Source: Rhodoferax sp.
GTDB lineage: Bacteria > Pseudomonadota > Gammaproteobacteria > Burkholderiales > Burkholderiaceae_C
Direction of reading: 5' to 3'
Assembly: GCF_028689305.1 (NCBI RefSeq)
Contig: NZ_JAQTWM010000024.1
Coordinates: 1-45,388, forward strand
DNA length: 45,388 nucleotides
Every line of letters starts with the position of its first letter. The first letter of the stretch is position 1. Below are positions 35,289-43,762 of the stretch, in pieces. The notes under the pieces were generated by a model that saw nothing but the letters and a program-made list of their open reading frames with translations, was not told the origin of the DNA and searched no databases. The translations under genes were made by a program, and so were the position numbers.

Positions 35289-36275
35289 ATGACTGTGAAA
35301 TTCGTTTTTTCTCTTCGACTGAGTGTTCTGGCTTGTGCATGTGCCACCAGTTCTGCGTTGTGGGCCGAGCCCGCTGTTGTGTTTGACATGGGAGGCAAGT
35401 TTGATAAGTCGTTCAACGAAGCAGCATTTAACGGCATGGAAAAGTGGAAAAAGGAAACCGGCAAAAACTACCTCGAGTTTGAAATTTCCAACGAATCCCA
35501 GCGTGAGCAGGCTTTGCGTCGCATGGCCGAGCGTGGTGCCAGTCCGATCATTGGGATTGGCTTTGGTCAGGCCTCTGGCATTGAGAAAGTCGCCAAGGAA
35601 TTTCCAAAACTGAAGTTCGCGATCATTGACATGGTCGTGAATCTGCCCAACGTGCAATCGGTGGTGTTCAAGGAGCAAGAGGGCAGTTTCCTGGTTGGCA
35701 CCATGGCTGCGTTGGCCAGCAAGACTGGCAAGGTGGGGTTTGTCGGTGGTATGGATATTCCGCTGATTCGCAAATTCCAATGTGGCTACGAGCAGGGGGC
35801 CAAGTATGCCAACCCGAAAACAGAGGTGTACGCGAACATGACCGGCACCACAGGTGCTGCTTGGAACGACCCGGCACGTGGAGGTGAATTGGCCAAGGCG
35901 CAGTTTGCCAAGGGGGCCGATGTGGTGTTTGCTGCAGCGGGTGGCACCGGTATCGGTGTGTATCAGGCCGCCAAGGACAGTGGCAAGCTGGCCATTGGCG
36001 TGGACAGCAACCAGAACCATTTGCAGCCCGGCACCATGCTGACTTCCATGCTCAAGCGGGTTGATGTGGCGGTGTATAACGTGGCCAAGGCGCATACCCC
36101 TGGTGTGGCGGTGCTGGGTCTCAAGGAAAACGGTGTTGACTATGCCCTGGACCAGCATAACGCCAAGCTGGTAAGCGCTGACATGAAGAAGAAGGTCGAG
36201 GCGGCCAAGGCGGACATCATCAGCGGCAAGATCAAGGTTGCCGACTACATGGCGGACAACGCCTGCAAGTACTGA
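35289..36275 (+). CDS. BMP-family ABC transporter substrate-binding protein
   Basis: The 328-residue precursor belongs to the BMP/PnrA-like family, which binds purine nucleosides or related compounds for ABC import. The signal peptide ends near SALWA; VLACAC contains cysteines but only a poor lipobox, so lipidation is uncertain. The mature part opens VVFDMGGKFDKSFNEAAFNG, typical of the family, with GFVGGMDIPLIRKFQCGYEQ and VVFAAAGGTGIGVYQAAKDS lining the ligand site. The following ATPase and two permease genes make a full importer. It is divergent from rbsK and the nucleoside hydrolase, which supports nucleosides as ligand. Confidence 0.93.
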   Translation: MTVKFVFSLRLSVLACACATSSALWAEPAVVFDMGGKFDKSFNEAAFNGMEKWKKETGKNYLEFEISNESQREQALRRMAERGASPIIGIGFGQASGIEKVAKEFPKLKFAIIDMVVNLPNVQSVVFKEQEGSFLVGTMAALASKTGKVGFVGGMDIPLIRKFQCGYEQGAKYANPKTEVYANMTGTTGAAWNDPARGGELAKAQFAKGADVVFAAAGGTGIGVYQAAKDSGKLAIGVDSNQNHLQPGTMLTSMLKRVDVAVYNVAKAHTPGVAVLGLKENGVDYALDQHNAKLVSADMKKKVEAAKADIISGKIKVADYMADNACKY

Positions 36276-36319
36276 GCCTGGAGCAAATTGGTCCTCCGTT
36301 AGTCAGACAGCCAAACTGC

Positions 36320-37852
36320 ATGGCAGAGACGACCGCGCCCGCAGTGCGCATGACTGGGATTCACAAGCATTTTGGAGCGGTTGCTGCCAATGCGGATGTC
36401 TGCCTGAATGTGACTGCAGGCACGGTACATGGCATCGTGGGTGAAAACGGTGCAGGCAAAAGCACCCTGATGTCCATTCTGTATGGGTTTTACCAGGCTG
36501 ACAGCGGGTTGATCGAGGTATCGGGCAAACCTGCAGACATTCGCAATGCCGATGACGCCATTGCGCTGGGTATTGGCATGGTGCATCAGCACTTCATGCT
36601 GGTGGATACACTCAGTGCGCTCGACAACGTGATGTTGGGAGCGGAGCCACATTGGCTCCTGAAACGCGCTGACACACAGGTGCGCAGCAAGCTCATGGCC
36701 CTGATGGAGTCTACCGGCTTGCATATTTCCCTTGACACCTTGGTTGCAGATTTGCCGGTGGGGGACCGCCAGCGCCTGGAGATTCTGAAAACTTTGTACC
36801 GTGGTGCCAGGATTCTGATTCTGGATGAACCCACCGCTGTCTTGACGCCACAGGAGACAACACAGCTGTTTGCTGTATTGCGGCGTTTGCGTGATCAGGG
36901 AACCACCCTGATTCTGATCACCCACAAGCTCAAGGAGGTGATGGCCTTGTGTGACAGGGTGACGGTCATGCGGGAAGGTCGGGTGGTGGAAGACATACCG
37001 ATCAAAGCTGCGTCGGTAGAAGGACTGGCGTTGGCCATGGTGGGGCGACGGGTTAACATGGGCCGCTCGCTTGATGATGTGGCGGTGACTGGCGAGGTTG
37101 TCTTGCAGGCCACCCACCTGTCTGTCACTGACAGCATGGGCGTACATCGACTCAAAGACATTAGCCTGACTCTTTGCGCTGGCGAAATTGTGGGGGTGGC
37201 CGGGGTTTCTGGCAATGGGCAAAGTGAATTGATGGATGTCCTCTGTGGCCTATTGGTCCCCAATCAGGGACAGATGCGGCTGCTGGACACGTCGTTTGAG
37301 AGCGCCCATTGGCTCGACCCTGACACCGCGCGTGAGTTGGGTCTGGCGCATGTGCCGGAGGATCGACAGGCACGTGCACTGGTGATGGGATTTGCCGCTT
37401 GGGAGTCGGCTGTTCTGGGGTATGACGATTTGCCCGAATACGCCACGCATGGCTGGATGAACCATGCCCATATGCGCCAGGCGACCGCCGACATGATGAC
37501 GCGTTTTGATGTCAGGCCACCGGACGCGGAACTGCTTTGCAGCAAATTCTCTGGCGGTAACCAGCAAAAACTGGTGCTAGCTCGCGAGCTGGGGCGCGCG
37601 CCCAAGGTTCTGCTGGTAGGGCAGCCGACACGCGGCGTAGACATCGGCGCCATTGAATTCATCTACACCCAGCTGCGTGCTCTGCGCCAGGCTGGGTGTG
37701 CCGTTCTGGTCGTGTCCAGCGAGCTTGATGAGATTTTGGCACTGGCTGACCGGGTACTGGTCATGAACCAGGGGCGAATTGCGGGTGAGCTGCCCATTGC
37801 AGAATGCTCCGAATCCGCACTGGGTTTGCTGATGACGGGTGATAACGCATGA
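36320..37852 (+). CDS. ABC transporter ATPase with two nucleotide-binding domains
   Basis: The 510-residue cytoplasmic protein carries two ABC cassettes, as in sugar and nucleoside importers. The first has Walker [11 protein letters not shown], a divergent signature [12 protein letters not shown] and Walker [14 protein letters not shown]. The second has a degenerate Walker A ([14 protein letters not shown]), a classical signature [14 protein letters not shown] and VGQPTRGVD in place of a standard Walker B, so the two sites are unequal, which is normal for this subfamily. It lies 44 bases after the binding-protein gene and overlaps the first permease gene by four bases. Confidence 0.95.
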   Translation: MAETTAPAVRMTGIHKHFGAVAANADVCLNVTAGTVHGIVGENGAGKSTLMSILYGFYQADSGLIEVSGKPADIRNADDAIALGIGMVHQHFMLVDTLSALDNVMLGAEPHWLLKRADTQVRSKLMALMESTGLHISLDTLVADLPVGDRQRLEILKTLYRGARILILDEPTAVLTPQETTQLFAVLRRLRDQGTTLILITHKLKEVMALCDRVTVMREGRVVEDIPIKAASVEGLALAMVGRRVNMGRSLDDVAVTGEVVLQATHLSVTDSMGVHRLKDISLTLCAGEIVGVAGVSGNGQSELMDVLCGLLVPNQGQMRLLDTSFESAHWLDPDTARELGLAHVPEDRQARALVMGFAAWESAVLGYDDLPEYATHGWMNHAHMRQATADMMTRFDVRPPDAELLCSKFSGGNQQKLVLARELGRAPKVLLVGQPTRGVDIGAIEFIYTQLRALRQAGCAVLVVSSELDEILALADRVLVMNQGRIAGELPIAECSESALGLLMTGDNA

Positions 37853-38970
37853 AAACTTTGCCTCGTTGGGCGGATCTGGCTTTGCTGCCGCTGGTGAGTC
37901 TGCTGGTGGCCTTGCTGGCGGCGGGGGGGGTGGTCGCCTTGGTCGGGCAGGAGCCACTGGTGGTGATTCAGGTCCTGTTGCATGGCGCATTTGGGACTGC
38001 CAGGGGCTTGAGTTACACGCTCTATTACGCCACCACCTTTGTGTTTACCGGTCTGGCGGTTGCGGTGGCATTCCATGGTGGCCTGTTCAACATCGGTGGG
38101 GAAGGGCAGGCCATCATGGGGGGATTGGGCACAGGTTTGGTGGCCCTGTGGTGGTCGGCTTTTTTGCCGGCTTGGCTGATGTTGCCGCTGATGATGGTCT
38201 CGGGCGCCCTGTTTGGCTTGGCCTGGGCGGCAGTGCCCGCCTACCTGCAAGCCTACCGGGGGAGCCATGTGGTGATCACCACCATCATGTTCAACTTCAT
38301 CGCCAGCAGTGTGCTGGTGTATCTTCTGGTGAACCATTTACGACCCAGAGGTACGATGTCGGTGGAGAGCGCTGAATTTGCTGACTCTGCCAAATTACCG
38401 GGCATGCACCAGGCCCTCGCTTGGGTGGGCATCGATTGGCCGGCCTCACCTTTGAATCTGAGCGTGGTACTGGCAGCGTTGGCGTCGGTGCTGATCTATC
38501 TTTTCCTGTGGCACACCCGCGCCGGGTATCGACTCAGGGCGGTGGGAACAAGTCCGGGGGCTGCGGAATACGCCGGCATCAAGGCGCGGCATCAGGTGTT
38601 GATCTCCATGTCGATTTCAGGGGCCTTGGCTGGTCTGGTGGGCATGAACGAAATTGCCGGTGTCAATGGCAAGTTGCTGCTGGAGTTCGTCAGTGGTGCT
38701 GGGTTTACCGGTATTGCCGTGGCACTGATGGGGCGCAATCATCCGCTGGGCATCGTGTTGGCGAGTGTGCTTTTTGGTGCCTTGTTTCAGGGCGGAGCCG
38801 AGGTCGCCTTTGAGGTGCGCGGCTTCAGCCGCGATATGGTCGTGATGTTGCAGGGTTTTATTGTGCTTTTTTCCGGTGCCATGACTTATGTGATCGCTCC
38901 CTTGTTGGCACGCGTGTTGGGCTGGATAAGCCGGACTGAAAAGGCTGCGACAGGAGTTGTCCATGGATGA
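37849..38970 (+). CDS. ABC transporter permease 1 (nucleoside type)
   Basis: The 373-residue inner-membrane protein of the BPD_transp_2 (RbsC/LivH-like) family has about nine hydrophobic segments. FNIGGEGQAIMGGLGTGLVA and TRAGYRLRAVGTSPGAAEYA are conserved in permeases that partner BMP-type binding proteins; the second is the loop that contacts the ATPase. AGLVGMNEIAGVNGKLL follows. It overlaps the ATPase gene by four bases and the second permease by eight. It should form the channel together with the next product. Confidence 0.94.
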   Translation: MKTLPRWADLALLPLVSLLVALLAAGGVVALVGQEPLVVIQVLLHGAFGTARGLSYTLYYATTFVFTGLAVAVAFHGGLFNIGGEGQAIMGGLGTGLVALWWSAFLPAWLMLPLMMVSGALFGLAWAAVPAYLQAYRGSHVVITTIMFNFIASSVLVYLLVNHLRPRGTMSVESAEFADSAKLPGMHQALAWVGIDWPASPLNLSVVLAALASVLIYLFLWHTRAGYRLRAVGTSPGAAEYAGIKARHQVLISMSISGALAGLVGMNEIAGVNGKLLLEFVSGAGFTGIAVALMGRNHPLGIVLASVLFGALFQGGAEVAFEVRGFSRDMVVMLQGFIVLFSGAMTYVIAPLLARVLGWISRTEKAATGVVHG

Positions 38971-39931
38971 AGCCTTGTTGGGCGCCATGCTGGCGTCCAC
39001 CTTGCGGGTGTCTACCCCGTTGATTTTTTGCGCCTTGGCCGGTTTGTTGTCCGAGCGCTCAGGCGTGGTAGATATTGCGCTGGAAGGCAAGATGTTGTTG
39101 GCAGCTTTTGCCGCGGGTGCCTGTGGCGCCGCTTTGGGTTCCACCCTGCTGGCCATGCTGGCTGCGATGGCCGTAGCGATCAGCATGTCCTGGGTGCATG
39201 GCCTGGCGTGTGTCAGTCACCGAGGTGATCAGGTCGTCTCGGGCGTTGCCATCAACATCATTGCGGCAGGGATCACCGCTGTGCTTGGTGCCGCCTGGTT
39301 TGCCCAAGGCGGTCAGACGCCTCCCGTGTCAGCTGATGTGCGAATTCAGACCCTGTGGCCGGGTGTGGCCGCAGCCGTGCGTGGATGGCCGATGCTAGGT
39401 GCGGTGTTGGGGGACGGCATTCTGGGCCATAACGCGCTGGTCTATCTGGCGCTGCTGCTGGTGCCGCTGGTCTGGTGGTTGTTGTTCAGAACCCGTTTTG
39501 GCTTGCGCTTGCGCGCAGTAGGCGAAAACCCGCAGATGGTGGACGCGGCGGGGGTGTCGGTCCTGCGCCTGCGTTATACCGCGCTCACTTTGAACGGTTT
39601 GTTGTGTGGGCTGGCAGGCAGTTATCTGGTGCTGGCACAAAGCGCCAGTTTTTCCCAGAACATGACGGCGGGGCGTGGGTTCATGGCTCTGGCCGCTTTG
39701 ATTTTTGGTCGCTGGCACCCGGTCAGGGCACTGTGGGCTTGCCTGTTGTTCGGCTTTCTGGATGCAGCGGCGATTCGCCTGCAAGGCGTTGAGATCCGTG
39801 GCATTGGTGAGGTGCCGGTGCAAGTGATCCAGGCGCTGCCTTACGTTTTGACTGTGGTGTTATTGGCTGGTTTCATGGGCAGGGCTGTCGCACCCAAGGC
39901 CTTGGGAATACCCTATATCAAAGAACGGTGA
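38963..39931 (+). CDS. ABC transporter permease 2 (nucleoside type)
   Basis: The 322-residue permease belongs to the same family as its neighbour. LLSERSGVVDIALEGKMLLA and TRFGLRLRAVGENPQMVDAA mirror the first permease, and the ends are hydrophobic with about eight segments. GGAG lies just upstream of the ATG at 38963, inside the end of the previous gene. It closes the importer operon and is convergent with mnmC with only 15 bases between stops. No terminator is evident there. Confidence 0.94.
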   Translation: MDEALLGAMLASTLRVSTPLIFCALAGLLSERSGVVDIALEGKMLLAAFAAGACGAALGSTLLAMLAAMAVAISMSWVHGLACVSHRGDQVVSGVAINIIAAGITAVLGAAWFAQGGQTPPVSADVRIQTLWPGVAAAVRGWPMLGAVLGDGILGHNALVYLALLLVPLVWWLLFRTRFGLRLRAVGENPQMVDAAGVSVLRLRYTALTLNGLLCGLAGSYLVLAQSASFSQNMTAGRGFMALAALIFGRWHPVRALWACLLFGFLDAAAIRLQGVEIRGIGEVPVQVIQALPYVLTVVLLAGFMGRAVAPKALGIPYIKER

Positions 39932-39946
39932 ACGATGGAAGGTTGC

Positions 39947-41785
39947 TCAGATGCGTCGTGCGTCAAGCGCCTTGGCCAGATTGGTTGCCACCGGCAACGG
40001 TTCGGCCCCCCAATGTGCTGCCAGCAGCTCGGCACACAACACCGAAAAACTCAGCCCCCTTGAACCCAGACCCGTACAGACCCACAAGCTGGGGTTGTCG
40101 CCATCATCCAAGGGCCCGACCAAGGGCAAGCGGTCTGTTGTGACGCAACGGATATTTTTCCAAGCGTTGATCGTGCCAGAAGTAAAAGCCGTTTCAAGCG
40201 TTTTGGCCAACGTGGGCAGCAGCTGTTGCAGATGCTCAAGATTGCGGACGTGGTTGTCCAGATCGCAGCGCTCCGTCTGTTGCTCGGGTTGATAAGTCGA
40301 CCCCATGAACCAGGCCAGCCCCTGCTCAGTCGGGATTGGGGGCACCAGGCTGCTGAAGCCGTTGACTGGAAAAGGCGGAAATACCTCTTGTGCGTTGTTG
40401 TGCTGCGCCCAGCTGAGCAAGCCGCGCATGCCCTGCATGGTTGGCAAAGCGTGGATGTGGTCTGCCAGCTCTTTGTTTTGTGCGCTCAGTTTGGCCAGCA
40501 GGTCGCGGACTCCACAGGCGTTGGCCAGCACCACTCGTTCCGCACTGCACAGCCGTTGGCCGGCTCCGTCCAGCAGATGCCAGATGCCCGCGTCCTTTCG
40601 CAGCTCGCACACTCGGGCATGACCCTGAAAAACGACGCCAGGCAGACTGAGCCATGCCTGTACCAGGGCCGCGGGTTTGAGCCAGCCTCCTTTCGGATGC
40701 CACAGACCCGGGCCCAAGTCACTTCTACCGCTGTATTGGGGGGCATCGGCTCCTGCGACAGTCCAATCGGCACCCTCTGTGGGCCATGACGCTGGCAACT
40801 GGGGAGTGCCGCCCACCTGCCGTTCCAGTACACCGCTGGCAGACCAATCGTGACCTTCTTGCAGCAGCTGTTGGGCCTGTTGCAGCATCAGCCGCACGCC
40901 GGCACGCGACAGACGCGACAACACGCAGTCGTCACTCGATACATGAGGTACCACCAGGCCCACTGGTAATCCGGAGGCCCCCGCAGCTGGCGTTGCGGCT
41001 TGATCCAGCACCTGTACCTGCCAGCCGCGCCGGGACAGGGATGCCGCGACACTGGCGCCAGCCAGGCCGGCGCCAATGACCGCGCAGCGTTGAACTGGCA
41101 GCGCTGCGGTGCTGATGCGACGGGTCTGCTTCAGCGTCCAAGATGGGGCAAAGTGCGCCTTCAGCTCAAAGGGCGCTGGTTGAAGCGTGTCTGGGGGCTC
41201 TGAGGCAAGGACAAAGCCGCACTGCTTGAAATGACCGTACCAGCCACCTGTGTCTGCCCCGGCTGGCCACTGACCATGTAGGGTGGTTCCGCGTCGGCAG
41301 CAGCGCGCCAGTGCCTTGACGGACCACAATACATTGGCGTCAAAGGCAGCGGCATGCTGCGGTTGTGGCCATGTCAGCCGGACTGCATCTGCCTGGAATG
41401 ACTGCTGGCGCAGTGACTGCGTGGCATCACCGACACACAGGGTCAGAATGATCCGCCCTTCGGACAGCAAAAAGCGGTGAAAGCCGGGTAACAAACCAAA
41501 CCACTGATTGGCCAGGGTTTGTGCCAGAGGCAGCAGGAGGGCGTTGATTTGGCCCGCATCAAGCAATTGCCTGGCGGTTGGCGCAGCAGGGCACAGAGCC
41601 ACAAAATGCAGCACCCGTGGGCGATCAGCATCGTCCAGCCAGTGACGCCAGGTGTTTAAAAAATGCTGCCCGTGATGGAAATGGGTGTCAAGAACACACC
41701 AGCTGGGCAAGTTTTGCCAGTCAGGCATGGGTTTGAGAAAAGGCCCGCCATCAGCTACTTGCCCGCCTGGGGGCATGGGCGTCAC
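39947..41785 (-). CDS. mnmC: tRNA wobble-uridine modification protein MnmC with a degenerate methyltransferase half
   Basis: MnmC finishes mnm5s2U34 in tRNA: the FAD domain removes the carboxymethyl group and the methyltransferase domain adds a methyl. Here the C-terminal oxidoreductase is intact, with [17 protein letters not shown] at about residue 234, [16 protein letters not shown] and the end block [20 protein letters not shown]. The N-terminal 215 residues align with the methyltransferase domain but lack its opening and catalytic motifs: the glycine loop usually reading ETGFGLGLNF is [10 protein letters not shown] at residues 33-42, and the acidic DGFAPxxNPxMW block is [18 protein letters not shown]. 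The start is a GTG overlapping the yggX stop; ATG at 41776 is possible. Confidence 0.88.
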   Translation of the reverse strand: MTPMPPGGQVADGGPFLKPMPDWQNLPSWCVLDTHFHHGQHFLNTWRHWLDDADRPRVLHFVALCPAAPTARQLLDAGQINALLLPLAQTLANQWFGLLPGFHRFLLSEGRIILTLCVGDATQSLRQQSFQADAVRLTWPQPQHAAAFDANVLWSVKALARCCRRGTTLHGQWPAGADTGGWYGHFKQCGFVLASEPPDTLQPAPFELKAHFAPSWTLKQTRRISTAALPVQRCAVIGAGLAGASVAASLSRRGWQVQVLDQAATPAAGASGLPVGLVVPHVSSDDCVLSRLSRAGVRLMLQQAQQLLQEGHDWSASGVLERQVGGTPQLPASWPTEGADWTVAGADAPQYSGRSDLGPGLWHPKGGWLKPAALVQAWLSLPGVVFQGHARVCELRKDAGIWHLLDGAGQRLCSAERVVLANACGVRDLLAKLSAQNKELADHIHALPTMQGMRGLLSWAQHNNAQEVFPPFPVNGFSSLVPPIPTEQGLAWFMGSTYQPEQQTERCDLDNHVRNLEHLQQLLPTLAKTLETAFTSGTINAWKNIRCVTTDRLPLVGPLDDGDNPSLWVCTGLGSRGLSFSVLCAELLAAHWGAEPLPVATNLAKALDARRI

Positions 41786-42054
41786 GCAGATGGGGGAACA
41801 TACCCCTGGGCGGCATCCGCTCCACCGCCAAAAAAGTGATTTTCCATCTGGCGCGCCAGATATTGCCGCGCCCGGGCATCGGCCAGATTCAAGCGGTTTT
41901 CATTGACCAGCATCGTCTGATGCTTGAGCCATTGAGCCCAAGCTTCCTTGCTGACACTCTCCCAGATGCGTTTGCCCAGTTCACCAGGATAGGGGGGAAA
42001 GTCCAGCCCCTCAGATTCGATACCCAGTTTGATGCATTTCACAGTGCGCGCCAT
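41782..42054 (-). CDS. yggX: YggX-type iron-trafficking / oxidative damage protection protein
   Basis: The 90-residue protein matches Ygg[21 protein letters not shown], then [20 protein letters not shown] and a C-terminal helix with [21 protein letters not shown]. Cys7 is the conserved cysteine. YggX proteins bind iron and protect iron-sulfur enzymes from oxidants. The stop overlaps the GTG start of mnmC by four bases on the same strand, so the two are translated together. It is divergent from the small zinc-ribbon-like gene. Confidence 0.95.
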   Translation of the reverse strand: MARTVKCIKLGIESEGLDFPPYPGELGKRIWESVSKEAWAQWLKHQTMLVNENRLNLADARARQYLARQMENHFFGGGADAAQGYVPPSA

Positions 42055-42100
42055 GACTAACCTTTGATGTGTCTAACAAAAGGCTAACTTTAGCAAGCTT

Positions 42101-42129
42101 TTGGCGTTACGCGCGCGCTGAAGTAAAAT
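42101..42129 (+). promoter_or_regulatory. Sigma-70 promoter placing the start codon near +1
   Basis: TTGGCG (42101-42106) and TAAAAT (42124-42129) are separated by exactly 17 bases. Transcription would start near 42135-42137, immediately before the ATG at 42138, implying an almost leaderless messenger. Confidence 0.5.
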
Positions 42130-42137
42130 CCGACCCT

Positions 42138-42365
42138 ATGGCAAAAGCAGATACCAAAACCAAAATCGTGGCCGATGGCCTGCGTTACAAATCCAAAGTG
42201 TCGGGTTCACCCTTCACAGCGGCGACCTCCTTTGGTGCAGCAACCATGTCCTGTTTCCTGTGTGGCAAACACCGCGCCCGCTCCCAGATGGTTTCCAAGA
42301 AGATTCTGGGTAAATCGCAGGCTGTTTGTTCACCCTCCTGCAAAGCGCTGGACGAGGCTTCCAAA
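42138..42365 (+). CDS. Small zinc-ribbon-like protein of unknown function
   Basis: The product begins MAKADTKTKIVADGLRYKSK and ends SPSCKALDEASK. Four cysteines in two pairs, CFLCGKHR and VCSPSCK, about 22 residues apart, suggest a small zinc-binding fold. The rest is basic, so RNA or ribosome binding is possible, but there is no known function that I can name. An in-frame start at 42069 would add residues that overlap the predicted promoter, so the ATG at 42138 is preferred. The open frame is closed by TAA at 42366-42368. A GGTGCCT/AGGCACC hairpin at 42396-42413 follows without an adjacent T-tract. Confidence 0.7.
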
Positions 42366-42471
42366 TAAACATGTTCCCGGGTCTGGGTGCCTGACCAGGC
42401 ACCACGCCAGTTTTTGCATGGCGAGATGCCGTCGGCGCGGGGCACGGCGGCACATCTGTTGACTCAGCCCG

Positions 42472-43647
42472 TTACAGCACAGCGCTGGCGGGATGTTCAC
42501 CACGCTCATACACCACGTGTGCACGGCCAACCAGCAATGTGTCCAGCGTCCCGATATTGTTCAGATCCTTGTTGCTGTAGGGCAATTTGTGCAGAACGTA
42601 ACGCATGGCATTGAGCCGAGCACGCTTTTTGCAGTCTGACTTGATCACTGTCCAAGGGGCGTCGGCAGTGTCGGTTTCAAAGAACATGGCTTCCTTGGCC
42701 TTGGTGTAGTCGTCCCATTTGTCCAGTGAGGCCAGGTCAATCGGGCTGAGCTTCCACTGTTTGAGCGGGTGCAATTCCCGCTCTTTGAACCGGCGGCGCT
42801 GCTCCTTGCGACTCACGGAAAACCAGAACTTGATCAAGTGAATGCCACTTTGCACCAGCTGGCGCTCGAACAACGGTGCTTGATGGATGAACTGCTGGTA
42901 CTCTTGTTCGGTACAAAACCCCATCACACGTTCCACTCCGGCGCGGTTGTACCAGGAACGGTCAAACAGAACGATTTCGCCTGCGGTGGGCAGATGTTGC
43001 ACATAGCGCTGAAAGTACCACTGCCCGCGCTCGGCATCAGATGGCTTTTCCAGGGCGACCACGCGGGCGCCGCGCGGATTCAGGTGTTCCATGAAACGCC
43101 GGATGGTGCCGCCCTTGCCAGCCGCGTCGCGCCCCTCGAACAGGATGACAATGCGCTGCCCGGTTTCCTTGGCCCAGCTTTGCAGTTTGAGCAACTCCAC
43201 CTGCAGTTTGTATTTGTCGGCCTCATAGTGCTTGCGCGACATGAGGTTTTTGTAAGGGTAGCCACCGGTGCGCCAGTCGCTGGCCAATTCATCATCGGGT
43301 TTGGTGGACTTGCCATTGGGATTGCGCTGGCTGTCGAGCAGCATCTGGCGAATCGCTGCCACATCGTCTGGCGAACTGCCGGCCAGCAGCGTCTTGAGTG
43401 CCTCCACCTTGTCGTCGGTGCTGGCCAGAATGGTTTTCACCGCGTGTTTTTTGCTGGTTTGCGCTGCATCGATATTGGCCTGGACGGCGCGCCTGGTGAC
43501 TCCTGCGGTAGTTCGGGCGCCGCTGGTGTCTCCCCGCGCCGCACGGCGCACCCGCGCGCGGGTGCTGGCCTGCCGCTGTGGCTTTTCCAGAGGTGGTTCG
43601 GCAGCACTATTGGTTGCGCTTGGCTGGGTGATCTTGAGATGGGTCAT
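42472..43647 (-). CDS. ppk2: Polyphosphate kinase 2 family protein
   Basis: PPK2 enzymes use polyphosphate to phosphorylate nucleotides. The 391-residue product has a basic, low-complexity N-terminal extension of about 120 residues, then the kinase core: YPYKNLMSRKHYEADKYKLQ, Walker A FEGRDAAGKGGTIRR, PRGARVVALEKPSDAERGQW, Walker B and lid VLFDRSWYNRAGVERVMGF and the C-terminal WKLSPIDLASLDKWDDYT. It reads as a single-domain (class I-like) PPK2 that favours nucleoside diphosphates, but the class is inferred. I take the ATG at 43647 because a promoter-like arrangement lies just upstream; ATG at 43674 or TTG at 43680 would extend it. It lies downstream of argA on the same strand. Confidence 0.92.
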   Translation of the reverse strand: MTHLKITQPSATNSAAEPPLEKPQRQASTRARVRRAARGDTSGARTTAGVTRRAVQANIDAAQTSKKHAVKTILASTDDKVEALKTLLAGSSPDDVAAIRQMLLDSQRNPNGKSTKPDDELASDWRTGGYPYKNLMSRKHYEADKYKLQVELLKLQSWAKETGQRIVILFEGRDAAGKGGTIRRFMEHLNPRGARVVALEKPSDAERGQWYFQRYVQHLPTAGEIVLFDRSWYNRAGVERVMGFCTEQEYQQFIHQAPLFERQLVQSGIHLIKFWFSVSRKEQRRRFKERELHPLKQWKLSPIDLASLDKWDDYTKAKEAMFFETDTADAPWTVIKSDCKKRARLNAMRYVLHKLPYSNKDLNNIGTLDTLLVGRAHVVYERGEHPASAVL

Positions 43648-43672
43648 GAGATGTCTTGATGGTGCTGCGGAC

Positions 43673-43678
43673 ATTGTC
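43673..43678 (-). promoter_or_regulatory. Possible -10 box of ppk2
   Basis: Minus-strand GACAAT has four of six matches to TATAAT. A start near 43666 would place the TTGAC-N4-GTCAA palindrome at about -41.5. Confidence 0.3.
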
Positions 43679-43700
43679 AAACCAGCTCAAACGACCTTCC

Positions 43701-43714
43701 TTGACTCAGGTCAA
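43701..43714. promoter_or_regulatory. FNR/Crp-type palindrome upstream of ppk2
   Basis: TTGACTCAGGTCAA has perfect five-base arms TTGAC and GTCAA around a four-base spacer, the geometry of FNR-family sites (TTGAT-N4-ATCAA). It lies in the 82-115-base gap between argA and ppk2. Confidence 0.45.
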
Positions 43715-43762
43715 TCGTCAACGACTTTGCGCCCGGCGCTGATGTGGCCTGAAACAACTGGA

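Noticed and set aside
42396-42413. Hairpin GGTGCCTGACCAGGCACC as a terminator after the zinc-ribbon-like gene.
   Set aside because: The T-tract starts about 7 bases later, so the geometry is poor; it could still be an RNA structure.
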